NCBI RefSeq assembly: GCF_013200955.2
Contig: NZ_CP053697.2
Coordinates: 3,596,001 to 3,660,000, forward strand
DNA length: 64,000 nt
Reading direction: 5' to 3'
Origin: Pseudomonas campi
Lineage (GTDB): Bacteria; Pseudomonadota; Gammaproteobacteria; Pseudomonadales; Pseudomonadaceae
In this document: positions 57,101 through 64,000 of the stretch, piece after piece
How the letters are laid out: the number at the start of each line of letters is the position of its first letter
Position numbering within the stretch: the first letter of the stretch is position 1
Notes under the pieces: model-generated
What the model saw: the letters and a program-made list of their open reading frames with translations, nothing else
The model's database searches: none
What the model was told of the DNA's origin: nothing
Translations under genes and position numbers: made by a program

Positions 57101-57353
57101 CTCCCTGCCCCCAGTTATTAGCACGCTTACACGCGCCTGAGGCTAGCAGCCCAGCCGCCGCACGGCGAGCAATACAGGTGGCAGCCACAGAGTCGACATG
57201 ACGCAAGTCAACCCAAGCTCCAATAGATTTCCGAGCGCTTGCTAGTTAGAAATTGCGCACTACATTTCAAGGGGGAAGGGACGCCCGTACCAATAAGCAG
57301 CGCCCCGCCGAGACACCAATATCAGACCGTTCTGCAAGGCCATGGGGGCTAGC
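57101..57353. other. Divergent intergenic region, no gene seen
   Basis: About 250 bases between the DUF3302 and DUF5064 genes. It contains an AT-rich stretch (about 57215-57270) that probably holds the promoters; no operator was recognised. Confidence 0.4.
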
Positions 57354-57722
57354 ATGTTCAAACCAGGTCATCTTCACCGCACCACGCCACTCAACATGCC
57401 GCACATGCCGAAGTTCGAGATCGACGTGTTCTACGAGGTCCGCCGCGATGCGGTCGAAGGCATGCTGATGCACTTCAAGGTGACAGGCACCATCGAAGGC
57501 CGCGAGTTCTGCGAAGAGTTCGACATGCACCGCGATACCGCCTTCAACTTTGCCAGCCTGATCACCAAGGCAGTGGTCAAACACGGCTTGTCACCCAACT
57601 CCAGCCCAATCATGCGCGGACATGCCGAATACGACGCCATGTTCAAGGACATCCGCGAGCAGCTGGGGGCGAAGCCGGGTGAACCGGTCGACTTTGATCA
57701 CCTCGAGAAAGATGGCCTGTGA
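57354..57722 (+). CDS. DUF5064-like small protein
   Basis: 122 residues, soluble: MFKPGHLHRTTPLNM..., VEGMLMHFKVTGTIEGREFCEEF, then DTAFNFASLITKAVVKHGLSPNSSPIMRGHAEYDAMFKDIREQLG, resembling the DUF5064 family of Pseudomonas (from memory). GGGGGC precedes the ATG at 57354; an ATG four codons earlier is the alternative. Function unknown. Confidence 0.85.
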   Translation: MFKPGHLHRTTPLNMPHMPKFEIDVFYEVRRDAVEGMLMHFKVTGTIEGREFCEEFDMHRDTAFNFASLITKAVVKHGLSPNSSPIMRGHAEYDAMFKDIREQLGAKPGEPVDFDHLEKDGL

Positions 57723-57806
57723 GCTTGCAGTAGCGCTCGATTGACCAGCACATCCGAGATGCACTGGCTCTCAGCACGTCGCCACAGCAGCCTTCAAAGA
57801 GGACAG

Positions 57807-57905
57807 ATGGATTTGAACAACGCGCCACGCTGCACAGCGCTCGGCAATCTGCACTGCATGGCCGGAGCACACGGTCATACGTTGGTCATCAGCACCACTG
57901 CCTAA
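57807..57905 (+). CDS. Possible 32-codon leader ORF before arcD
   Basis: ATG at 57807 with AAAGAGGAC upstream, running MDLNNAPRCTALGNLHCM... to TAA at 57903, 33 bases before the arcD start. It is the only ORF in the 216-base gap. Good ribosome site, no recognised homology. It could be a leader peptide or chance. Confidence 0.35.
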   Translation: MDLNNAPRCTALGNLHCMAGAHGHTLVISTTA

Positions 57906-57938
57906 TAAAAAACGCTGCCAATACAGCCAGGAGGCAAC

Positions 57939-59372
57939 ATGACGGACTCCAGCAACAAACTAAAACTCGGCGCACTGGTCGCCCTGGTCGTCGGTTCCAT
58001 GGTCGGTGGCGGGATCTTCTCCCTGCCGCAGAACATCGCCGCCAGCGCCAGCGCCGGCGCCACCCTGATCGGCTGGCTGATCACCGGTGTCGGCATGTTG
58101 ACCCTGGCCTTCGTGTTCCAGACCCTGGCCAACCGCAAACCGCAACTGGACGGCGGCGTGTATGTCTACGCCAAGGCCGGCTTCGGCGACTACATGGGCT
58201 TCTCCTCGGCCTGGGGTTACTGGATCAGCGCCTGGATCGGCAACGTCAGCTACATGGTGCTGCTGTTCTCCACCCTGGGTTACATCTTCCCGAATGCCGG
58301 CTTCGGCGAGGGCAACACCCTCACAGCGATCATCTGCGCCTCGGCGTTGCTGTGGATGCTGCATTTTTTGGTGCTGCGCGGGATCAAAGAAGCGGCGTTC
58401 ATCAACACCGTCACCACCATCGCCAAGATGGTGCCGCTGGCGCTGTTTATCATCATAGGCGTCATCGCCTTCAAGCTGGACGTGTTCACCAGCGACTTCT
58501 GGGGTGAAAGCAACACCGAGCTGGGCAGCGTGATGGACCAGGTGCGCAACATGATGCTGGTCACCGTGTGGGTGTTCATCGGCATCGAAGGTGCGAGCAT
58601 CTTCTCCGCCCGCGCCGAGAAGCGCAGCGACGTAGGCAAGGCCACCGTAGTCGGTTTCGTTGGCGTGTTGCTGCTGCTGGTACTGGTCAACCTGCTGTCC
58701 CAGGGCATCCTGGCCCAAGCCCAGCTGTCCGGGCTGAAGAACCCGTCGATGGCCGGCGTACTGGAGCATGTGGTCGGCCCTTGGGGCGCCATGCTGATCA
58801 GCATTGGCCTGATCGTCTCGCTGGCCGGGGCCCTGCTGTCGTGGACCCTGCTCTGCGCGGAGATCATCTTCTCCTCGGCCAAGGACCACACCATGCCGGA
58901 GTTCCTGCGCAAGGAGAACGTCAACCACGTACCGGTCAATGCCCTATGGCTGTCCAACGGCCTGATCCAATTGTTCCTCGTCATCACCCTGTTCAACGAC
59001 GCCACCTACCTGAAGCTGCTGTACCTGGCCACTTCGATGATCCTGGTGCCGTACTTCTGGTCCAGCGCCTACGCGGTGCTGCTGGCGGTGCGCGGTGAGA
59101 CCTATGAGAACGCCGGCGGTCAACGTAACAAGGACCTGCTGATCGCCCTGATTTCCACCATATACGCGGTGTGGCTGGTGTACGCCGCGGGCGTGCAGTA
59201 CCTGCTGCTTTCTGCACTGCTCTACGCACCGGGCGCCATCCTGTTCGCCAAGGCCAAGCGCGAACTGGGCCAGCCGGTGTTCACCACCATCGAGAAAGTG
59301 ATCTTCGTTGTCGTTTTGATCGGCGCAGGCATTGCCGCCTACGGTCTCTACGACGGCTTCCTCAGCCTTTAA
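57939..59372 (+). CDS. arcD: Arginine/ornithine antiporter ArcD
   Basis: 477-residue APC-family transporter exchanging external arginine for internal ornithine. 12-13 membrane helices ([22 protein letters not shown] at the start), the consensus [14 protein letters not shown] and the [21 protein letters not shown] loop. CCAGGAGGCAAC precedes the ATG. First gene of arcDABC. A clear Anr/FNR box (TTGAT-N4-ATCAA) was not found upstream. Confidence 0.96.
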   Translation: MTDSSNKLKLGALVALVVGSMVGGGIFSLPQNIAASASAGATLIGWLITGVGMLTLAFVFQTLANRKPQLDGGVYVYAKAGFGDYMGFSSAWGYWISAWIGNVSYMVLLFSTLGYIFPNAGFGEGNTLTAIICASALLWMLHFLVLRGIKEAAFINTVTTIAKMVPLALFIIIGVIAFKLDVFTSDFWGESNTELGSVMDQVRNMMLVTVWVFIGIEGASIFSARAEKRSDVGKATVVGFVGVLLLLVLVNLLSQGILAQAQLSGLKNPSMAGVLEHVVGPWGAMLISIGLIVSLAGALLSWTLLCAEIIFSSAKDHTMPEFLRKENVNHVPVNALWLSNGLIQLFLVITLFNDATYLKLLYLATSMILVPYFWSSAYAVLLAVRGETYENAGGQRNKDLLIALISTIYAVWLVYAAGVQYLLLSALLYAPGAILFAKAKRELGQPVFTTIEKVIFVVVLIGAGIAAYGLYDGFLSL

Positions 59373-59388
59373 GAGAAGGAGTTCGAAC

Positions 59389-60639
59389 ATGAGCAAGAAG
59401 AAACTAGGCGTCCATTCCGAAGCCGGCAAACTGCACAAGGTGATGGTCTGCTCGCCGGGCCTGGCGCACCTGCGCCTGACCCCGAACAACTGCGATGAGC
59501 TGCTGTTCGACGACGTGATCTGGGTTTCCCAGGCCAAGCGCGACCACTTCGACTTCATGACCAAGATGCGCGAGCGTGGCATCGACGTAGTGGAGATGCA
59601 CAACCTGCTCGAAGAGACGATCAAGAACCCCGAAGCCCTGAAGTGGGTTCTCGACCGCAAGATTACCGCCAACAGCGTCGGCCTCGGCCTGCAGAGCGAG
59701 GTCCGCGACTTCATCGAGAGTCTGGAGTCGCGGCGCATCGCCGAATTCCTCATTGGTGGCGTGGCCGGCTCTGACCTGGTGAAGTACAAGGACTCCGAGG
59801 CGGCGAAGATGTTCGCCGCTTACCAGGGCGAGTCGAGCTTCCTCTTCCCGCCGCTGCCCAATACCCAGTTCACCCGTGACACCACCTGCTGGATCTATGG
59901 CGGTGTGACCCTCAACCCCATGTACTGGCCAGCCCGCCGCCAGGAAACCCTGCTGGCCAGTGCCATCTACAAATTCCACCCGGACTTCATCAACGAAGAA
60001 TATGAGGTCTGGTACGGCGACCCGGACAAGGACCACGGCGCCGCCACCCTCGAAGGTGGCGACGTGATGCCTATCGGCAACGGCACCGTGCTGATCGGCA
60101 TGGGTGAGCGCAGCTCGCACCAGGCCATCGGCCAGGTGGCCAAGGCCCTGTTCGACAAAGGCGCCGCCGACAGGGTGGTAGTCGCGGGCCTCGGCAAGTC
60201 GCGGGCGGCCATGCACCTGGACACCGTGTTCAGCTTCTGCGACCGCGACCTGGTGACTGTCTTCCCGGAAGTGGCCTACAACATCGTGCCCTTCGTGCTC
60301 CGTCCGGACGAGAGCAAGCCCGGCGGTATCGACGTGCGCCGCGAGGAGAAATCCTTCATCGACGTGGTCGCCGAATCCCTCAACCTGAAGAAATTGCGCG
60401 TGGTGGAGACCGGCGGCGACAGCTTCGAGGCCGAGCGCGAGCAGTGGGACGACGGCAACAACGTGGTCTGCCTGGAGCCAGGCGTGGTGGTCGGCTATGA
60501 CCGCAACACCTACACCAACACCCTGCTGCGCAAGGCCGGTGTCGAGGTCGTCACCATCAGCGCCAGCGAACTCGGCCGCGGCCGTGGCGGTGGCCACTGC
60601 ATGACCTGCCCGATCATTCGCGACCCGATCGACTACTAA
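59389..60639 (+). CDS. arcA: Arginine deiminase
   Basis: Hydrolyses arginine to citrulline and ammonia. 416 residues: [48 protein letters not shown] and the catalytic Cys in [13 protein letters not shown] at the C-terminus. AGAAGGAG precedes the ATG at 59389, 16 bases after arcD. Copy B of the structured repeat follows the gene. Confidence 0.97.
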   Translation: MSKKKLGVHSEAGKLHKVMVCSPGLAHLRLTPNNCDELLFDDVIWVSQAKRDHFDFMTKMRERGIDVVEMHNLLEETIKNPEALKWVLDRKITANSVGLGLQSEVRDFIESLESRRIAEFLIGGVAGSDLVKYKDSEAAKMFAAYQGESSFLFPPLPNTQFTRDTTCWIYGGVTLNPMYWPARRQETLLASAIYKFHPDFINEEYEVWYGDPDKDHGAATLEGGDVMPIGNGTVLIGMGERSSHQAIGQVAKALFDKGAADRVVVAGLGKSRAAMHLDTVFSFCDRDLVTVFPEVAYNIVPFVLRPDESKPGGIDVRREEKSFIDVVAESLNLKKLRVVETGGDSFEAEREQWDDGNNVVCLEPGVVVGYDRNTYTNTLLRKAGVEVVTISASELGRGRGGGHCMTCPIIRDPIDY

Positions 60640-60647
60640 GAATCGGC

Positions 60648-60769
60648 CAGGATCAGCTGCGCTCACTCAGGCTGTGTTGAAAACAGGCTCGGGCTGCTCA
60701 TTTACAGCTCGTAAACTCCGCGCCCTCGCCTGTTTTCGCCTTGCCTGAGCATCGCTCGCGACGATCCTG
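60648..60769. repeat. Structured dispersed repeat, copy B (between arcA and arcB)
   Basis: Nested inverted repeats: CAGGATC with GATCCTG, CTCAGGC (60666-60672) with GCCTGAG (60743-60749), GAAAACAGGC (60679-60688) with GCCTGTTTTC (60728-60737), and a central CATTTACAGCTCGTAAACTC hairpin. The core is the reverse complement of copy A's. In the arc transcript it would form a strong structure between arcA and arcB and may set their relative mRNA levels. Confidence 0.8.
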
Positions 60770-60835
60770 ACTCGATTCCCCACCCGACTACCCGCCTGTC
60801 TGCACAGGCCCCATGCAACGAAGAGGGAAACCGTC

Positions 60836-61846
60836 ATGGCGTTCAACATGCACAACCGCAATCTGCTCAGCCTGATGCACCACAGCACTCGCGAGCTGCG
60901 TTATCTGCTTGATCTGTCCCGCGACCTCAAGCGCGCCAAATACACTGGCACCGAGCAACCGCACCTGCTGCGCAAGAACATCGCACTGATCTTCGAGAAG
61001 ACCTCGACCCGCACCCGCTGCGCCTTCGAGGTGGCCGCCTATGACCAGGGCGCCAACGTCACCTACATCGACCCGGGCTCCTCGCAGATCGGCCACAAGG
61101 AGTCGATGAAAGACACCGCCCGCGTGCTCGGCCGCATGTACGACGCCATCGAATACCGCGGCTTCAAGCAGGAAATCGTTGAGGAACTGGCCAGCTATGC
61201 CGGCGTGCCGGTGTTCAATGGCCTGACCGACGAATACCACCCGACCCAGATGCTCGCCGATGTACTGACCATGCGTGAGTTCAGCGACAAGCCGCTGCAC
61301 GAGATCAGCTACGCCTACCTGGGCGACGCGCGCAACAACATGGGCAACTCGCTGCTGCTGATCGGCGCCAAGCTCGGCATGGATGTGCGTATCGCCGCAC
61401 CCAAGGCGCTATGGCCGACCGACGAACATGTCGCCGCCTGCAAGAAATTCGCCGAGGAAAGCGGCGCCCGCATCACCCTCACCGAAGACCCCAAGGCTGC
61501 GGTCAAGGGCGTCGACTTCGTCCATACCGATGTCTGGGTGTCCATGGGCGAGCCGGTTGAAGCCTGGGCCGAGCGTATCGAGCAACTGCTGCCCTACCAG
61601 GTCAACAGTGCGCTGATGCAGGCTGCCGGCAACCCGCGGGTCAAGTTCATGCACTGCCTGCCCGCCTTCCACAACAGCGACACCAAGGTCGGCAAGCAGA
61701 TCGCCGAGAAGTACCCGCACCTGAAGAACGGCATCGAAGTGACCGAGGATGTGTTCGAGTCACCGTGGTGCATCGCCTTCGAGCAGGCGGAAAACCGCAT
61801 GCACACCATCAAGGCGATTCTGGTCTCGACCCTGGCCGACATCTGA
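60836..61846 (+). CDS. arcB: Catabolic ornithine carbamoyltransferase
   Basis: Converts citrulline and phosphate to ornithine and carbamoyl phosphate. 336 residues: carbamoyl-phosphate site [38 protein letters not shown], and [14 protein letters not shown] with the catalytic Cys. Length and the N-terminus [17 protein letters not shown] match the catabolic rather than anabolic (argF) enzyme. Third gene of arcDABC. Confidence 0.97.
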   Translation: MAFNMHNRNLLSLMHHSTRELRYLLDLSRDLKRAKYTGTEQPHLLRKNIALIFEKTSTRTRCAFEVAAYDQGANVTYIDPGSSQIGHKESMKDTARVLGRMYDAIEYRGFKQEIVEELASYAGVPVFNGLTDEYHPTQMLADVLTMREFSDKPLHEISYAYLGDARNNMGNSLLLIGAKLGMDVRIAAPKALWPTDEHVAACKKFAEESGARITLTEDPKAAVKGVDFVHTDVWVSMGEPVEAWAERIEQLLPYQVNSALMQAAGNPRVKFMHCLPAFHNSDTKVGKQIAEKYPHLKNGIEVTEDVFESPWCIAFEQAENRMHTIKAILVSTLADI

Positions 61847-61868
61847 CCCCCAAAAAAGCTGCGCGCTT

Positions 61869-61979
61869 GTCTCCCCTCTCCCGCTTGCGGGAGAGGGGCT
61901 GGGGGAGAGGGTCTATCCGACAATTCCGAGTCGCCTGATCCCCCTCTCCCCAGCCCTCTTCCATGAATGGGAGAGGGGG
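61869..61979. repeat. Pair of inverted REP-like units (BIME-like) between arcB and arcC
   Basis: Unit 1 has CCCCTCTCCCGC (61873-61884) and GCGGGAGAGGGG (61887-61898) and the tail CTGGGGGAGAGGG. Unit 2 (61940-61979) is the same in reverse, CCCCCTCTCCCCAGCCC... to ATGGGAGAGGGGG. The CCCTCTCCC/GGGAGAGGG type is widely dispersed in Proteobacteria. Confidence 0.85.
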
Positions 61980-62020
61980 CCGATCGTGCATCAACCCGGG
62001 CTACGAACAAGGAGAACAAC

Positions 62021-62947
62021 ATGCGACTAGTCATCGCCCTGGGCGGCAACGCCCTACTGCGGCGCGGCGAAGCCATGACCGCCGAGAACCAACGCGAGAA
62101 CGTGCGCATCGCCTGCGAGCAGATCGCCAAGATCGCCACCGGCAACGAGTTGGTGGTAGCCCACGGCAACGGTCCGCAAGTCGGCCTGCTGGCCCTGCAA
62201 GGCAACGCCTACGATGCCAAGAACCCCTACCCGCTGGACGTGCTCGGGGCCGAAACCGAAGGCATGATCGGCTACATGATCGAACAGGAGCTGGGCAACC
62301 TGCTGCCCGTCGAAGTGCCCTTCGCCACCCTGCTCACCCAGGTCGAGGTCGATCCCAACGACCCGGCCTTCCAGCACATGACCAAGCCCATCGGCCCGGT
62401 CTACCCCAAGGCAGAAGCCGAGCAACTGGCCGCCGAAAAGGGCTGGGTCATCGCCCCGGATGGCGACAAGTTCCGCCGCGTCGTCGCCAGCCCACGACCC
62501 AAGCGCATTTTCGAGATTCGTCCACTCAAGTGGCTGCTGGAAAAGGGCACCATCGTGATTGCCGCGGGTGGTGGCGGCATCCCGACCATGTACAAGGATG
62601 GCAAGCTGGTCGGGGTGGAAGCGGTGATCGACAAGGATCTCTGCTCGGCCTTCCTGGCCACCGAACTGCAAGCCGACCTGCTGGTGATCGCCACCGATGT
62701 CGACGCTGCCTATATCGACTGGGGCAAGCCGACGCAGAAGGCCATCGCCCAGGCGCACCCGGACGAACTGGAACGCCTCGGTTTTGCCGCTGGCTCCATG
62801 GGGCCGAAAGTCCAGGCTGCCTGCGAGTTCGCCCGCGACACCGGCAAGGTGGCGGTGATCGGCTCGCTGCCGGACATCGAGGCCATCGTTCAGGGCAAGG
62901 CCGGCACCCGCATCAGCACCGCACAACCCGGTGTGACCTACCGCTGA
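62021..62947 (+). CDS. arcC: Carbamate kinase
   Basis: Makes ATP from carbamoyl phosphate, the energy-yielding end of the deiminase pathway. 308 residues: [50 protein letters not shown] and [14 protein letters not shown] are carbamate-kinase signatures. AAGGAGAACAAC precedes the ATG at 62021. Last gene of the operon, followed by a terminator. Confidence 0.97.
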   Translation: MRLVIALGGNALLRRGEAMTAENQRENVRIACEQIAKIATGNELVVAHGNGPQVGLLALQGNAYDAKNPYPLDVLGAETEGMIGYMIEQELGNLLPVEVPFATLLTQVEVDPNDPAFQHMTKPIGPVYPKAEAEQLAAEKGWVIAPDGDKFRRVVASPRPKRIFEIRPLKWLLEKGTIVIAAGGGGIPTMYKDGKLVGVEAVIDKDLCSAFLATELQADLLVIATDVDAAYIDWGKPTQKAIAQAHPDELERLGFAAGSMGPKVQAACEFARDTGKVAVIGSLPDIEAIVQGKAGTRISTAQPGVTYR

Positions 62948-62954
62948 GGCGCGG

Positions 62955-62993
62955 CCACGGCGCCGTCACTCCCGTGCCGGGGCCGTGGTTTTT
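62955..62993 (+). terminator. Terminator of arcDABC
   Basis: CCACGGC and GCCGTGG pair around a GC-rich loop and are followed by T5, 8 bases after the arcC stop. Confidence 0.8.
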
Positions 62994-63023
62994 CTGATTG
63001 TTCTGGTTGTTATAGCTGTCGCC

Positions 63024-63085
63024 GTAGGGTGCGCCATGCGCCCGCCGGCAGAACCTATTCGCCCCGGTGCGCACGGCGCCCCTAC
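63024..63085. repeat. GTAGGGTGCGCC-type inverted repeat
   Basis: GTAGGGTGCGCCATGCGC (63024-63041) and GTGCGCACGGCGCCCCTAC (63067-63085) form an imperfect inverted pair, a dispersed intergenic element type I associate with Pseudomonas. Convergent position between arcC and the YiiX-like gene. Confidence 0.6.
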
Positions 63086-63109
63086 CCGCATTGCCTCTGC
63101 ACACCTCGC

Positions 63110-63724
63110 TTACTGCGCGTGGACCTGCACCAGCAGAGGTGAATCAAACATCGCCGCCGGCGAGATCACCTGTTCATCCAGTGGCACCTGCTCGCCATAG
63201 CGTTCGCGCATCTTGCTGCGCACCGCAGCCGAACTCAGATCGAAGTCGCGGATCTGCTGCAGAGCGCCGATTTCCAGCCCCAGGGCGCGCTGGTAGATTT
63301 TCCACACCAGCTCGGAGCAGTACAGGCGCTGGTCCGACCATTCGAACGTCAGGTCGTAGCGGCGCCCGGCAAACGGCGCCGCCTCGGCCCGCAGTCGGCG
63401 CAGGGCTGGCTCATCGAGCAGGCGATCGGCCTCGCGCAGCCGCTTGAGCACATAGTGCCCCCCTTCGCCGCGGGCGATCCACTCGGCCAGCGGCGTGTAC
63501 TTGACCCGCGCACTGGCCTCGTAAACCTGCGGCTGGCCATCACGCAAGAGCACCAGGCCCATGTGGCTGTAGCGCGATTGGGTCGCCAGCTGAATCGCCA
63601 GGCTCTGCGTCGAACGCGACGGGTGGAAGATGATGTCGCCTTCGCGCACCTCCAGCGCCGCTACCTGGCCGACCCAGCAGATTGTCGCCAGCAGGGCAGC
63701 GCGTATTCCTTGCCTTCTGAGCAT
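63110..63724 (-). CDS. YiiX-type exported papain-like (NlpC/P60-related) hydrolase
   Basis: 204 residues with a signal peptide (IRAALLATICWVGQVAA-LEV). The core EVREGDIIFHPSRSTQSLAI, RYSHMGLVLLRDGQPQVYEA (putative catalytic His) and LYCSELVWKIYQRALG (putative catalytic Cys) is the YaeF/YiiX cysteine hydrolase pattern. Role unknown; probably amide or thioester hydrolysis in the periplasm. GCAAGGAGAAGG supports the ATG at 63724, and the frame extends upstream without support. Confidence 0.88.
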   Translation of the reverse strand: MLRRQGIRAALLATICWVGQVAALEVREGDIIFHPSRSTQSLAIQLATQSRYSHMGLVLLRDGQPQVYEASARVKYTPLAEWIARGEGGHYVLKRLREADRLLDEPALRRLRAEAAPFAGRRYDLTFEWSDQRLYCSELVWKIYQRALGLEIGALQQIRDFDLSSAAVRSKMRERYGEQVPLDEQVISPAAMFDSPLLVQVHAQ

Positions 63725-63825
63725 GTCCTTCTCCTTGCAGACACCAATGACCCAAGCGGGTGGATTATCGCCATGACGCGGGGGCGCTGCTGCCAACGGC
63801 CTGGCGCTTTGCCGCAGAACAAATG

Positions 63826-63854
63826 AAAACGGAGCCTTGCGGCTCCGTTTTTTT
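63826..63854 (-). terminator. Terminator downstream of ettA
   Basis: AAAACGGAGCC, loop TTGC, GGCTCCGTTTT; on the minus strand the stem is followed by TTTTCATTTG, just past the ettA stop. Confidence 0.82.
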
Positions 63855-63868
63855 CATTGCAGCGCGAG

Positions 63869-64000
63869 TTACTGCGCCAGCTTCTTGTAACGCACGCGGT
63901 GCGGCTGCGCGGCGGCATCGCCCAGGCGTTTCTTGCGATCGGCTTCGTACTCGGTGTAGTTGCCTTCGAAGAACTCGATGTGCGAGTCGTCTTCGTACGC
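63869..64000 (-). CDS. ettA: Energy-dependent translational throttle protein EttA, C-terminal end (cut by window edge)
   Basis: The last 43 codons read AYEDDSHIEFFEGNYTEYEA, then DRKKRLGDAAAQPHRVRYKKLAQ, the characteristic C-terminus of EttA, an ABC-F ATPase that gates entry into the elongation cycle. The nucleotide-binding domains lie outside the window. TAA stop at 63871-63869. Confidence 0.92.
   Translation of the reverse strand, partial: AYEDDSHIEFFEGNYTEYEADRKKRLGDAAAQPHRVRYKKLAQ

Overview
The window is a GC-rich chromosomal segment of a Pseudomonas (Gammaproteobacteria). The evidence is gene order: it matches, in long blocks, the P. aeruginosa order carA-dapB-dnaJ-dnaK-grpE-recN-fur-bamE-rnfH-ratA-smpB, then pilS-pilR-thiO-fimT-fimU-pilVWXY1-pilE-ispH-fkpB-lspA-ileS-ribF-murJ-rpsT-proB-obgE-rpmA-rplU-ispB-fklB, then arcDABC. 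Protein sequences agree with this at genus level; I cannot name the species. No rRNA, tRNA, CRISPR array or intact prophage was seen.

Region by region. 1-10 kb: pyrimidine/arginine and lysine synthesis (carA partial, dapB), the heat-shock chaperones dnaJ/dnaK/grpE driven by a textbook RpoH promoter, divergent recN with a LexA box, fur/bamE, ratA-rnfH and smpB, followed by a decayed fragment of an lldR-like GntR regulator. 10-16 kb: a hybrid sensor kinase, the tmRNA gene ssrA, and a scar of a mobile element (an IS3-family insertion sequence next to a truncated tyrosine integrase) just downstream of ssrA, then rlmE. 16-21.4 kb: an FAD oxidoreductase and a TrmH-type methyltransferase, DNA polymerase II (polB), and an intergenic region holding a strong candidate for a CsrA/RsmA-titrating small RNA. 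21.4-34 kb: type IV pilus regulation (pilS/pilR) and the minor-pilin operon, with an unusually large PilY1 and no pilY2. 34-47 kb: a dense housekeeping block for isoprenoids, lipoprotein processing, translation and cell-wall lipid II export. 47-57 kb: accessory genes, including a photolyase operon with a TGTACAA-type operator, a LonB-like protease, a DksA-like protein and a small HlyD-type membrane pair. 57-63 kb: the arginine deiminase pathway arcDABC. The right edge cuts into ettA.

Themes. Stress regulation is dense at the left end: heat shock, SOS, iron and ribosome rescue (smpB and ssrA are only about 4 kb apart). PilS/PilR controls pilin expression, the adjacent operon makes the priming minor pilins and the PilY1 adhesin, and the candidate Rsm RNA lies immediately upstream of this cluster. 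The most notable non-coding signals are the candidate Rsm RNA (about 21066-21177), a pair of dispersed repeats whose long stems differ in sequence but stay paired (47323-47441 and 60648-60769), a short leader ORF overlapping a terminator before carA, a 24-bp perfect palindrome on a promoter at 16055, an odd-length perfect palindrome at 51436, and paired DnaA-box-containing hairpins around a small gene at 51 kb.
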